DNA of 64,000 nucleotides from Pseudomonas brassicacearum. GTDB lineage: Bacteria > Pseudomonadota > Gammaproteobacteria > Pseudomonadales > Pseudomonadaceae. The position numbers and the translations under genes were made by a program. Positions 1 to 8,205 of this stretch are shown here, one piece after another. The stretch lies in assembly GCF_003732265.1 (NCBI RefSeq), contig NZ_MOBK01000006.1, forward strand, positions 1,116,001 through 1,180,000, in the 5' to 3' direction. Numbering within the stretch: the first letter of the stretch is position 1; each line of letters begins with the position of its first letter. The notes below the pieces were generated by a model. That model was not told where the DNA came from. It ran no database searches and saw nothing but the letters and a program-made list of their open reading frames with translations.

Positions 1-47
1 GGCTGCGAACCAGAGCGTTCGGGCCGCCGGTACTGGAGAAAGAAAGC

Positions 48-968
48 ATGAGCAACTGGTTAGTAGACAAACTGATCCCTTCGATCATGCGTTCCGAGGT
101 CAAGAAGAGCTCGGTGCCTGAAGGTCTGTGGCACAAATGCCCGTCTTGCGAGGCTGTGCTGTATCGTCCGGAGCTGGAAAAGACCTTGGACGTTTGCCCC
201 AAGTGCAACCACCACATGCGTATCGGCGCCCGCGCCCGCATTGATATCTTCCTCGACGCCGAAGGCCGTGCCGAGCTGGGTGCGGACCTGGAGCCGGTTG
301 ACCGCCTGAAATTCCGCGACGGCAAGAAGTACAAGGATCGCCTGACCGCTGCCCAGAAGCAGACCGGCGAAAAAGACGCACTGATCTCCATGAGCGGCAC
401 CTTGCTGGGCATGCCGGTGGTGGTGTCGGCGTTCGAATTCTCCTTCATGGGTGGTTCGATGGGTGCCATCGTCGGTGAGCGTTTTGTTCGCGCCGCCAAC
501 TACGCCCTGGAAAACAAATGCCCGATGATCTGCTTCGCCGCTTCCGGTGGCGCGCGGATGCAGGAAGCCCTGATCTCCCTGATGCAAATGGCCAAGACCT
601 CGGCGGTACTGGCGCGTCTGCGTGAAGAAGGCATTCCGTTCATCTCCGTTCTGACCGACCCGGTCTACGGCGGTGTTTCCGCCAGCCTGGCGATGCTCGG
701 CGACGTGATCGTCGGTGAGCCGAAAGCCCTGATCGGCTTTGCCGGTCCGCGCGTGATCGAGCAAACCGTGCGTGAAAAACTGCCGGAAGGCTTCCAGCGC
801 AGCGAATTCCTGCTGGAACACGGCGCCATCGACATGATCATTCACCGTCAGGAACTGCGTCCGCGCCTGGGCAACCTGCTGGCACAAATGATGGGCCTGC
901 CGACACCGAAATTCGTCGCCGCGCCAATCGAGCCGATCGTGGTTCCGCCGGTACCTGCGAACATATGA
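48..968 (+). CDS. accD: Acetyl-CoA carboxylase carboxyltransferase subunit beta
   Basis: Beta subunit of the carboxyltransferase that moves the carboxyl group from biotin to acetyl-CoA, making malonyl-CoA in the cytoplasm. The 306-residue length is normal for the family. A four-cysteine zinc ribbon (CPSC and CPKC pairs) lies at about residues 31-53, followed by the crotonase-like carboxyltransferase fold with the glycine-rich ASGGARM stretch near residue 165. The ATG is preceded by GGAG. Its stop overlaps the folC start (ATGA), the usual accD-folC order in Pseudomonas, so the two are probably co-translated. Only 47 bases lie upstream in the window, so the promoter cannot be judged. Confidence 0.98.
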   Translation: MSNWLVDKLIPSIMRSEVKKSSVPEGLWHKCPSCEAVLYRPELEKTLDVCPKCNHHMRIGARARIDIFLDAEGRAELGADLEPVDRLKFRDGKKYKDRLTAAQKQTGEKDALISMSGTLLGMPVVVSAFEFSFMGGSMGAIVGERFVRAANYALENKCPMICFAASGGARMQEALISLMQMAKTSAVLARLREEGIPFISVLTDPVYGGVSASLAMLGDVIVGEPKALIGFAGPRVIEQTVREKLPEGFQRSEFLLEHGAIDMIIHRQELRPRLGNLLAQMMGLPTPKFVAAPIEPIVVPPVPANI

Positions 969-2272
969 CCGAGCGTACCCTTGGCGAGTGGCTCGCCTAC
1001 CTTGAGCAGTTGCACCCTTCGGCCATCGACATGGGCCTGGAGCGCTCGCAACAGGTAGCGTCCCGCATGGGGCTGGGCAAGCCGGCGCCTCGGGTGATCA
1101 CGGTCACCGGCACCAACGGCAAGGGTTCTACCTGCGCATTCGTGGCTTCATTGCTGCGGGCGCAAGGCCTGAACGTTGGTGTCTACAATTCTCCGCACCT
1201 GCTGCGCTATAACGAGCGGGTGCAGGTCAATGGCGTCGAAGCCACTGACGCCGAGCTGTGCCAGGCCTTTGCGGCTGTCGAAGCCGGTCGAGGCGACACA
1301 TCCCTGACGTACTTCGAAATGGGCACCCTGGCGGCGTTCTGGCTGTTTCAACAGGCCGGGCTTGATGCGGTGGTGCTGGAAGTCGGGCTGGGCGGGCGTC
1401 TGGACACGGTTAACGTGGTTGATGCCGACATGGCGCTGGTCACCAGCATTGGCGTCGACCATGCGGATTATCTGGGCGATACCCGTGAGTCCGTGGCCTT
1501 TGAAAAGGCCGGCATCTTCCGTCAGGGCGCGCCTGCGCTCTGTGGCGATCTGAATCCTCCACAACCCCTGCTGGACAAGGCGCGCGAGCTGGCTTGCCCG
1601 TTTTTCCTGCGTGGCCGCGATTTTGACCTCGGCGTGACCGATCACAACTGGCAATGGCGCGGTCTGGATGCTCAAGGGCGTGCGGTCGAACTGCGCGATC
1701 TGCCGTTGCTTGATCTGCCGATGGAAAACGCCGCGCTGGCGTTACAGGCCTATCTGCTGCTCGGTTTGCCGTGGGTTGATGCGCAGATTATTGATGCGCT
1801 GAAAGCGACGCGGGTGGTGGGTCGTCTCGACCGCCGTCAGTTCGACTGGCAGGGCAAACGTTTGAACGTGCTGCTGGATGTGGGGCATAACCCGCATGCG
1901 GCGGAGTATCTGGCGCGGCGTCTGGCCAGCCGTCCACCGGTCGGCAAGCGTCTGGCGGTGTTCGGTTTGCTGGCTGACAAGGATCTGGATGGTGTTGTCG
2001 GTGAATTGAATGCTAGTGTCCAGCACTGGGCTGTTGCGCCGCTGGATTCCCCGCGAGCGCGACCGGTTACCGATTTGCAGGCTGCGTTGCAGAACGTTGG
2101 CGCGTCGGTAACGTCCTATGACAGCGTGGCGGCAGCCCTGGAAGGGCAGAGCGCGTTGGCGACGAGCGACGACGAGATTCTGTTGTTCGGATCATTTTAT
2201 TGTGTCGCCGAGGCCCTTGAATGGCTGGCCCGGCGCTCCACGGAGGAAGCGGCAAATGGCATTGCTGGATAA
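965..2272 (+). CDS. folC: Bifunctional folylpolyglutamate synthase/dihydrofolate synthase
   Basis: Adds L-glutamate to dihydropteroate and polyglutamylates folates in the cytoplasm. The 435-residue protein has a Mur-ligase-like ATP-binding loop TGTNGKGST at about residues 48-56 and a second ATP/Mg region (EVGLGGRLDTVNV, near 140), both diagnostic for FolC. The start codon overlaps the accD stop by four bases, and the 3' end overlaps the next gene by 17 bases, so accD-folC-SPOR gene looks like one translationally coupled unit. Nothing is odd in the sequence. Confidence 0.97.
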   Translation: MTERTLGEWLAYLEQLHPSAIDMGLERSQQVASRMGLGKPAPRVITVTGTNGKGSTCAFVASLLRAQGLNVGVYNSPHLLRYNERVQVNGVEATDAELCQAFAAVEAGRGDTSLTYFEMGTLAAFWLFQQAGLDAVVLEVGLGGRLDTVNVVDADMALVTSIGVDHADYLGDTRESVAFEKAGIFRQGAPALCGDLNPPQPLLDKARELACPFFLRGRDFDLGVTDHNWQWRGLDAQGRAVELRDLPLLDLPMENAALALQAYLLLGLPWVDAQIIDALKATRVVGRLDRRQFDWQGKRLNVLLDVGHNPHAAEYLARRLASRPPVGKRLAVFGLLADKDLDGVVGELNASVQHWAVAPLDSPRARPVTDLQAALQNVGASVTSYDSVAAALEGQSALATSDDEILLFGSFYCVAEALEWLARRSTEEAANGIAG

Positions 2273-2909
2273 GGCCTACAAACAACGCATGGTTGGCGCC
2301 CTGGTGCTGGTGGCGCTGGCGGTGATTTTTCTGCCAATGCTGTTTTCCCGTCAGGATGAGCAGCGTCAGGTGGTGGTCGACGCCCCGGCTGCGCCGCATG
2401 CCCCGGCGGTGCCGCAAGTGCAGGTCGAGCCAGTCGTGGTGCCTGAGCCGCAAGCGCTGCCTCAAGAGCCGGTGCCGAGCGACGATGAAATCGCTCAGCA
2501 AGAGGCGCCGACGGCACCGATTGCGCCGGCTGTCCCTGTCGCCCCGGCGCCTGTGGCCAAACCAGTCGCGCCTGCGCCAGCCGCCAAGTCGACGACGCCG
2601 CCGGCTCAGCCGATCGCGGCTGCGCCGACTAAACCCGATACCACTCAAAGTCGCATCGATGCCAATGGCTTGTCGGTCAGCTGGTCGGTTCAGCTGGCCA
2701 GTCTGTCGAGCCGCGAAAGCGCTGAAAGCCTGCAGAAAGACCTGCGCAGTCAGGGCTATAACGCTTACATCCGATCCTCTGATGGCAAAAATCGAGTGTT
2801 TGTCGGGCCGCTGATCGAGCGCGCCGAAGCCGACCGTCTTCGTGACTTGCTGGACCGCCAGAAGAAACTCAAGGGTTTTGTCGTGCGCTTCCAGCCTGAG
2901 CGCGGGTAA
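2256..2909 (+). CDS. SPOR-domain cell-division protein, DedD-like
   Basis: A 217-residue inner-membrane protein. There is a short cytoplasmic N-terminus, one transmembrane helix (about residues 12-28, rich in Val, Leu and Ala), a long Pro/Ala/Val-rich linker (30-135) and a C-terminal SPOR domain (about 140-215, starting near SWSVQLASLS). SPOR domains bind glycan strands lacking stem peptides at the division septum. I chose the ATG at 2256 because it has GGAGG 8-12 bases upstream and puts the membrane helix near the N-terminus; an open frame extends further upstream inside folC but is not expected to be translated. The position between folC and cvpA matches dedD in gammaproteobacteria. Confidence 0.9.
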   Translation: MALLDKAYKQRMVGALVLVALAVIFLPMLFSRQDEQRQVVVDAPAAPHAPAVPQVQVEPVVVPEPQALPQEPVPSDDEIAQQEAPTAPIAPAVPVAPAPVAKPVAPAPAAKSTTPPAQPIAAAPTKPDTTQSRIDANGLSVSWSVQLASLSSRESAESLQKDLRSQGYNAYIRSSDGKNRVFVGPLIERAEADRLRDLLDRQKKLKGFVVRFQPERG

Positions 2910-2949
2910 AAACTATCACGCCGATTTGAAATGCACTGACAATCGCAGC

Positions 2950-2978
2950 TTACCGATAGCCCTGCGCTCTGCTAAAAT
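2950..2978 (+). promoter_or_regulatory. Possible sigma-70 promoter for cvpA-purF
   Basis: TAAAAT at 2973-2978 is a good -10 hexamer. A weak -35 candidate, TTACCG at 2950-2955, sits 17 bases upstream. It lies in the 99-base gap before cvpA. The -35 match is poor, so this is tentative; PurR-type operators were looked for by eye and not seen. Confidence 0.3.
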
Positions 2979-3008
2979 GCGCCGCCTTATCCGTCTGTAG
3001 GCTGCACT

Positions 3009-3569
3009 GTGCCATTTACCTGGGTTGACTGGGCGATCGTTGCAATCGTCGCCATCTCCGCATTGATCAGTCTGAGCCGCGGCTTCGTCAAAGAAGCACT
3101 GTCGCTGGTGACCTGGATCATCGCAGGAGCCGTTGCCTGGATGTTCGGTGGTTCATTGTCCGAGTACCTCGCCGGATACATTCAAACGCCGTCGGCTCGT
3201 GTGATCACGGGCTGTGCCATCATGTTTGTCGCCACGTTAATCGTGGGCGCAATGATCAATTATCTTATCGGCGAGTTGGTTCGCGTCACCGGGCTATCCG
3301 GGACCGATCGATTCCTCGGCATGGCCTTCGGCGCCGCGCGTGGCGTGTTGCTGGTGGTCGTGGCGGTCGGGCTGTTGAGCCTGGGGCCGGTACAGCAGGA
3401 CGGGTGGTGGAAAGAGTCACAGCTCGTGCCAAAATTTCTATTGGTCGCAGACTGGTCCAAGAACCTGATTCTCGGGTGGAGCAGTCAGTGGCTTGCCAGC
3501 GGTATCAGCGTACCCGCTGAGATACCGTTCAAGGAGCAACTCTTGCCGATGGCCAAAACGCCTCAGTGA
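3009..3569 (+). CDS. cvpA: CvpA family inner-membrane protein
   Basis: A 186-residue membrane protein. It has four hydrophobic segments (about residues 6-20, 32-50, 65-87 and 102-122) and the conserved SLSRGFVKEALSL stretch after the first helix, as in CvpA, which is named for colicin V production. Its true biochemical role is unsettled; it has been linked to envelope stress tolerance. The start is GTG at 3009, giving a typical CvpA N-terminus (MPFTWVDW). It lies directly upstream of purF with 41 bases between them, the classic cvpA-purF arrangement, so the two are probably co-transcribed. Confidence 0.93.
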   Translation: MPFTWVDWAIVAIVAISALISLSRGFVKEALSLVTWIIAGAVAWMFGGSLSEYLAGYIQTPSARVITGCAIMFVATLIVGAMINYLIGELVRVTGLSGTDRFLGMAFGAARGVLLVVVAVGLLSLGPVQQDGWWKESQLVPKFLLVADWSKNLILGWSSQWLASGISVPAEIPFKEQLLPMAKTPQ

Positions 3570-3610
3570 GAGTTGTTCAGTTCAGATCCATTAAGTAGGG
3601 GTTGCGTCGC

Positions 3611-5116
3611 ATGTGTGGCATCGTCGGTATCGTCGGTAAGTCGAACGTCAATCAGGCGCTGTATGACGCGCTAACCGTCCTCCAGCACCGCGGCCAGGAC
3701 GCTGCCGGTATCGTGACCAGCCATGATGGCCGGTTATTCCTGCGCAAGGACAACGGCCTGGTGCGTGACGTGTTCCATCAGCGTCACATGCAGCGTCTTG
3801 TCGGCCACATGGGCATTGGCCATGTGCGTTACCCGACCGCAGGCAGCTCGACTTCGGCCGAAGCTCAGCCGTTCTACGTCAACTCGCCTTACGGCATCAC
3901 GTTGGCGCACAACGGTAACCTGACCAACGTTGAACAACTGGCCAAGGAGATTTACGAATCTGACCTGCGCCACGTCAACACCAACTCTGACTCGGAAGTC
4001 CTGCTGAACGTGTTCGCTCACGAACTGGCCCAGCGCGGCAAGTTGCAGCCAACCGAAGAAGACGTGTTCGCCGCTGTAACTGACGTGCACAACCGTTGCG
4101 TCGGTGGCTACGCGGTCGTGGCGATGGTGACCGGTTACGGCATCGTCGGTTTCCGTGACCCGCACGGCATCCGTCCGATCGTCTTCGGCCAGCGTCACAC
4201 CGACGAAGGCGTTGAGTACATGATCGCCTCCGAAAGCGTCTCCCTGGACGTGCTCGGTTTCACCCTGATTCGCGACCTGGCACCGGGCGAAGCGGTCTAC
4301 ATCACTGAAGACGGCAAGCTGCACACCCGTCAGTGCGCGACCAACCCGTCCCTGACCCCGTGCATCTTCGAACACGTCTACCTGGCGCGTCCGGATTCGA
4401 TCATCGACGGCGTTTCTGTCTACAAGGCCCGTCTGCGCATGGGTGAGAAGCTCGCCGAGAAGATCCTGCGCGAACGTCCTGAGCACGACATCGACGTGGT
4501 CATCCCGATCCCGGACACCAGCCGCACCGCGGCTTTGGAGCTGGCGAACCACCTGGGCGTCAAGTTCCGCGAAGGCTTCGTGAAGAACCGCTACATCGGC
4601 CGGACCTTCATCATGCCGGGCCAGGCTGCACGGAAAAAATCCGTACGCCAGAAGCTCAACGCGATCGAGCTGGAATTCCGTGGCAAGAACGTGATGCTGG
4701 TGGACGACTCGATCGTTCGCGGCACGACGTGCAAGCAGATCATCCAGATGGCTCGCGAAGCCGGCGCCAAAAACGTCTACTTCTGCTCCGCCGCCCCGGC
4801 CGTTCGTTACCCGAACGTCTACGGTATCGACATGCCGAGCGCTCACGAGCTGATCGCGCACAACCGTTCGACCCAGGACGTTGCTGACCTGATCGGCGCT
4901 GACTGGTTGATCTATCAGGACTTGCCTGACTTGATCGAAGCGGTCGGTGGCGGCAAGATCAAGATCGACAAGTTCGATTGCGCGGTGTTCGATGGCCAAT
5001 ACGTCACCGGCGACGTCGACGAGGCTTACCTGAACAAGATCGAACAGGCGCGTAACGATGCCTCCAAGGTCAAGACGCAGGCAGTCAGTGCGATCATCGA
5101 TCTGTACAACAACTGA
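3611..5116 (+). CDS. purF: Amidophosphoribosyltransferase
   Basis: First committed step of de novo purine synthesis: PRPP + glutamine gives 5-phosphoribosylamine. I chose the ATG at 3611 because Cys2 (MCGIVGIVG) must become the N-terminal nucleophile of the class II glutamine amidotransferase domain after Met removal; a TTG three codons upstream would block this. The N-terminal glutaminase domain (about 1-230) is followed by a phosphoribosyltransferase domain with the PRPP loop VMLVDDSIVRGTT near residue 362. The length of 501 residues is normal. A strong hairpin terminator follows the stop. Confidence 0.98.
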   Translation: MCGIVGIVGKSNVNQALYDALTVLQHRGQDAAGIVTSHDGRLFLRKDNGLVRDVFHQRHMQRLVGHMGIGHVRYPTAGSSTSAEAQPFYVNSPYGITLAHNGNLTNVEQLAKEIYESDLRHVNTNSDSEVLLNVFAHELAQRGKLQPTEEDVFAAVTDVHNRCVGGYAVVAMVTGYGIVGFRDPHGIRPIVFGQRHTDEGVEYMIASESVSLDVLGFTLIRDLAPGEAVYITEDGKLHTRQCATNPSLTPCIFEHVYLARPDSIIDGVSVYKARLRMGEKLAEKILRERPEHDIDVVIPIPDTSRTAALELANHLGVKFREGFVKNRYIGRTFIMPGQAARKKSVRQKLNAIELEFRGKNVMLVDDSIVRGTTCKQIIQMAREAGAKNVYFCSAAPAVRYPNVYGIDMPSAHELIAHNRSTQDVADLIGADWLIYQDLPDLIEAVGGGKIKIDKFDCAVFDGQYVTGDVDEAYLNKIEQARNDASKVKTQAVSAIIDLYNN

Positions 5117-5122
5117 GTTTCT

Positions 5123-5146
5123 ACCGGCCCTGAGGGGCCGGTTTTG
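5123..5146 (+). terminator. Rho-independent terminator after purF
   Basis: A perfect 8-bp stem (ACCGGCCC at 5123-5130 with GGGCCGGT at 5135-5142), a four-base loop and a short T-rich tract lie seven bases after the purF stop. This ends the cvpA-purF unit and separates it from metZ. Confidence 0.88.
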
Positions 5147-5194
5147 TATCTACTAAAGACTCTCTAAATCAAGAGCAGGGCAAGGAGTGAAAGC

Positions 5195-6406
5195 ATGAGT
5201 CAGGATTGGGATGCCGGTCGGCTGGATAGCGACCTCGATGGCGTAGCGTTCGATACCCTGGCCGTACGCGCCGGTCAGCACCGCACGCCGGAAGGCGAAC
5301 ACGGTGATCCGATGTTCTTCACTTCCAGCTACGTCTTCCGTACCGCTGCCGACGCAGCGGCACGCTTTGCCGGTGAAGTGCCAGGCAATGTTTACTCGCG
5401 CTACACCAACCCGACCGTGCGTGCGTTCGAAGAGCGCATTGCCGCGCTGGAAAGCGCCGAGCAAGCTGTGGCCACGGCCACCGGCATGGCTGCGATCATG
5501 GCGGTGGTGATGAGCCTGTGCAGCGCCGGTGATCATGTGCTGGTTTCGCGCAGTGTGTTCGGTTCGACCATCAGCCTGTTCGAAAAGTACCTCAAGCGCT
5601 TCGGCATCGAAGTCGATTACGTGCCTCTGGCGGACTTGTCCGGTTGGGACGCGGCAATCAAGGCCAACACCAAATTGCTCTTTGTCGAGTCGCCATCCAA
5701 CCCGTTGGCCGAGCTGGTGGATATCGCCGCGCTGGCGGAAATCGCTCACGCCAAAGGCGCGATGCTGGTGGTCGACAACTGCTTCTGCACGCCAGCGTTG
5801 CAGCAGCCGCTGAAGATGGGCGCGGACATCGTCGTGCACTCGGCCACCAAGTTCATTGACGGCCAGGGCCGGTGCATGGGCGGTGTCGTCGCCGGTCGTA
5901 GCGAGCAGATGAAAGAAATCGTCGGTTTCCTGCGCACTGCCGGGCCGACCTTGAGCCCGTTCAATGCCTGGATTTTCCTCAAGGGCCTCGAAACCCTGAA
6001 CCTGCGGATGAAGGCGCATTGCGCCAACGCCCAGGAATTGGCCGAGTGGCTGGAAAAGCAAGATGGCATCGAGAAAGTCCATTACGCCGGCCTGAAAAGC
6101 CATCCGCAGCACGAACTCGCTCAACGTCAACAGAAGGGTTTCGGTGCGGTGGTCAGCTTTGAGGTCAAGGGTGGCAAAGAGGGCGCCTGGCGCTTTATCG
6201 ATGCGACCCGTCTGATTTCGATCACGGCCAACCTCGGTGATACCAAGACCACCATTACTCACCCAAGCACCACCTCCCACGGCCGTCTGGCGCCGCAAGA
6301 GCGTGAAGCTGCGGGTATTCGTGACAGCCTGATCCGCATCGCGGTCGGCCTGGAAGACGTGGCTGACCTGCAAGCCGACCTGGCGCGCGGGTTGGCGGCC
6401 TTGTGA
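5195..6406 (+). CDS. metZ: O-succinylhomoserine sulfhydrylase
   Basis: A PLP-dependent Cys/Met metabolism enzyme of 403 residues. It makes homocysteine directly from O-succinylhomoserine and sulfide, the direct sulfhydrylation route used by Pseudomonas. Family signs are the YSRYTNPT block near residue 66 and the PLP-lysine block HSATKFIDGQGR near residue 210. Paralogues with cystathionine gamma-synthase activity share these motifs; the MetZ call rests on the purF-metZ neighbourhood and the Pseudomonas-type N-terminus. AAGGAG precedes the ATG. The stop overlaps the next start (GTGA), so metZ and the SDR gene are coupled. Confidence 0.93.
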   Translation: MSQDWDAGRLDSDLDGVAFDTLAVRAGQHRTPEGEHGDPMFFTSSYVFRTAADAAARFAGEVPGNVYSRYTNPTVRAFEERIAALESAEQAVATATGMAAIMAVVMSLCSAGDHVLVSRSVFGSTISLFEKYLKRFGIEVDYVPLADLSGWDAAIKANTKLLFVESPSNPLAELVDIAALAEIAHAKGAMLVVDNCFCTPALQQPLKMGADIVVHSATKFIDGQGRCMGGVVAGRSEQMKEIVGFLRTAGPTLSPFNAWIFLKGLETLNLRMKAHCANAQELAEWLEKQDGIEKVHYAGLKSHPQHELAQRQQKGFGAVVSFEVKGGKEGAWRFIDATRLISITANLGDTKTTITHPSTTSHGRLAPQEREAAGIRDSLIRIAVGLEDVADLQADLARGLAAL

Positions 6407-7179
6407 TCGAGTTGTCCACTCCGACCTCCGGGTCCAATGGTCGTGTCGCGCTGGTCACCGGAGCAGCGCGCGGCATTGGTCTGGGGATCTCGGCCTGGCT
6501 GATCAGCGAAGGCTGGCAGGTGGTGCTGAGCGACCTGGATCGGGTCCGCGGTTCGAAAGTGGCGAAGGTGCTGGGCGACAATGCCTGGTTTATCGCCATG
6601 GACGTCTCGAACGAAGGGCAGGTGGCGCTGGGTGTTGCCGAAGTGCTGGGGCAGTTCGGGCGCCTGGACGCGTTGGTGTGCAACGCTGCGGTGGCCGATC
6701 CGCACAACATCACCCTGGAAAGCCTAGATCTGGCTTACTGGAATCGAGTGTTGGCAGTGAACCTCAGCGGGCCGATGTTGTTGGCCAAGCACTGTGCGCC
6801 GTATCTGCGCGCGCACAGCGGCGCAATCGTCAACCTGGCCTCGACCCGCGCCGGGCAGTCGGAACCCGACACAGAGGCTTACGCGGCCAGCAAAGGCGGG
6901 CTGTTGGCACTGACTCACGCCTTGGCGATCAGTCTTGGGCCGGAAATCCGTGTGAATGCCGTCAGTCCGGGCTGGATCGATACACGGGATCCTTCTGTGC
7001 GGCGTGCCGAGCCACTGACCGATGCCGATCATGCCCAGCATCCGGCGGGCAGGGTAGGGACGGTTGAAGACGTTGCGGCGATGGTCGCCTGGTTACTGTC
7101 GAAGAATGCCGGGTTCGTCACGGGCCAGGAGTTTGTGGTCGACGGTGGCATGACCAAGAAGATGATTTACGAGCAGTGA
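6403..7179 (+). CDS. Short-chain dehydrogenase/reductase
   Basis: An NAD(P)-dependent SDR of 258 residues. The Rossmann cofactor motif TGAARGIG is at about residues 19-26, the NAA-type motif (CNAAV) near 93, the catalytic Ser in LASTRAG near 146, and the YAASK catalytic Tyr/Lys near 165. The C-terminal block ends in the common VDGGM pattern. It starts with GTG at 6403, overlapping the metZ stop by four bases, an arrangement I associate with Pseudomonas. The substrate is unknown; coupling to metZ suggests but does not prove a link to sulfur amino-acid metabolism. Confidence 0.9.
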   Translation: MIELSTPTSGSNGRVALVTGAARGIGLGISAWLISEGWQVVLSDLDRVRGSKVAKVLGDNAWFIAMDVSNEGQVALGVAEVLGQFGRLDALVCNAAVADPHNITLESLDLAYWNRVLAVNLSGPMLLAKHCAPYLRAHSGAIVNLASTRAGQSEPDTEAYAASKGGLLALTHALAISLGPEIRVNAVSPGWIDTRDPSVRRAEPLTDADHAQHPAGRVGTVEDVAAMVAWLLSKNAGFVTGQEFVVDGGMTKKMIYEQ

Positions 7180-7190
7180 GAAGCCGTTTC

Positions 7191-7270
7191 AAGCTTCAAG
7201 CTGCAAGTTATAGCTCGATAGTGTCATGCCGGCTTCGCGCGTGACGGCTTCCACTTGTAGCTTGAAGCTT
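7191..7270. repeat. Imperfect inverted repeat after the metZ-SDR unit
   Basis: Two 18-base arms (7191-7208 and 7253-7270) are reverse complements with one mismatch, separated by 44 bases. The arms carry the AAGCTTCAAGCTGCAAGT pattern that recurs as an extragenic palindrome in pseudomonads (from memory, not searched). It lies 11 bases after the SDR stop and could act as an mRNA 3' stabiliser or transcription end; no T-tract follows. Confidence 0.6.
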
Positions 7271-7360
7271 GCCTCTGGCAGCTGTTTTGAAAAAACTTCA
7301 ATCCTGCTATTGACTTAGGTTCGGTACCTGCGTAAATTTCGCGGCCTCGGAGATGCAAAC

Positions 7361-7436
7361 GGGTGATTAGCTCAGCTGGGAGAGCGTCTGCCTTACAAGC
7401 AGAATGTCGGCGGTTCGATCCCGTCATCACCCACCA
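7361..7436 (+). tRNA. tRNA-Val (anticodon TAC)
   Basis: A 76-base cloverleaf with encoded CCA. The acceptor stem GGGTGAT pairs perfectly with ATCACCC. There is a D-arm (GCTC/GAGC), an anticodon loop CTTACAA giving TAC, and the T-loop TTCGATC. It heads a three-tRNA cluster. Confidence 0.97.
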
Positions 7437-7489
7437 CTTCCGAGATACTTGCGAAAGCAAGAGGTAGGCTGAAATACCTCCACCGACGC

Positions 7490-7566
7490 GCAGCGGTAGT
7501 TCAGTCGGTTAGAATACCGGCCTGTCACGCCGGGGGTCGCGGGTTCGAGTCCCGTCCGCTGCGCCA
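7490..7566 (+). tRNA. tRNA-Asp (anticodon GTC), copy 1
   Basis: A 77-base cloverleaf with encoded CCA. The acceptor stem GCAGCGG/CCGCTGC is perfect, the anticodon loop CTGTCAC gives GTC, and the T-loop TTCGAGT is standard. It is identical to the copy at 7659-7735. Confidence 0.98.
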
Positions 7567-7658
7567 TATTTTCCGAGTCAGATTTATCTGGTTCGAGATT
7601 GAAAAGCTTCTGAGTTTTCAATCAGACGAGTTACTTGGATGAAAGTCCAAAGCGATAC

Positions 7659-7735
7659 GCAGCGGTAGTTCAGTCGGTTAGAATACCGGCCTGTCACGCC
7701 GGGGGTCGCGGGTTCGAGTCCCGTCCGCTGCGCCA
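7659..7735 (+). tRNA. tRNA-Asp (anticodon GTC), copy 2
   Basis: A 77-base copy identical to the tRNA-Asp at 7490-7566, separated from it by 92 bases of unrelated spacer. This is tandem duplication of a highly used tRNA. The cluster is closed by the terminator at 7821-7847. Confidence 0.98.
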
Positions 7736-7820
7736 TATCTGCTTCAAGGCCCACTGAACGCCTTGGAGCTACGAAGAAGCTGCTGGTTTTGCCAGCGCTC
7801 ACTTCGAGTCGATAGCAAAG

Positions 7821-7847
7821 ACCCTGGTCGAAAGACCGGGGTTTTTT
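7821..7847 (+). terminator. Terminator of the tRNA-Val/Asp/Asp cluster
   Basis: A 9-bp stem (ACCCTGGTC at 7821-7829 with GACCGGGGT at 7834-7842, one T-G pair), a GAAA tetraloop and a run of six T. It is a strong intrinsic terminator 85 bases after the last tRNA. Confidence 0.92.
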
Positions 7848-8205
7848 GTGTCTGGAATTTGGCTTTTTCTCCTCTTGCAGTCTCCCTTGCCGGGCCTTCC
7901 TGGCTGCCTTCTTCTATGCTGCCTCTAAGGTTGTCGCGACGACGACGTCCGGCCGGGCTGACCTTGGCGTTGCATTCGCTTGCCTGATCAATTCTGTGCC
8001 CTGGAAACACAGTATTTTGATTCGCTGGTCAGTTTTTTTGTGTGGGGCTGTTTGCCGCAGGCGCATAAGCCTATAAACTTAACCTTTCGGTCAGCTTTGC
8101 ACTGTCATTTCAGCCCTTCGTTTCGTCAAAAAGGGCTTCTGCACGACTCGAGATTTCCAGAACATAACCAGAAGGGCGGGTCTATAACCGCCCAGAGGAT
8201 GATCC
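7848..8205. other. Intergenic leader of the molybdenum-hydroxylase operon
   Basis: This 358-base stretch has no convincing gene. The open frames inside lack ribosome-binding sites and family features. It should carry the promoter of the downstream operon. A small hairpin (GGGCGG at 8174-8179 with CCGCCC at 8188-8193) lies immediately before the AGAGGA ribosome-binding site and could affect translation of the first gene. Confidence 0.5.

Noticed and set aside
3734..4999. 421-codon antisense frame opposite purF
   Set aside because: Shadow of the GC-rich purF codons; no ribosome-binding site and no family feature.
7490..7735. The two identical tRNA-Asp genes as attachment sites of an inserted element
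   Set aside because: Only 92 bases lie between them, with no mobile genes; ordinary tandem tRNA duplication is simpler.
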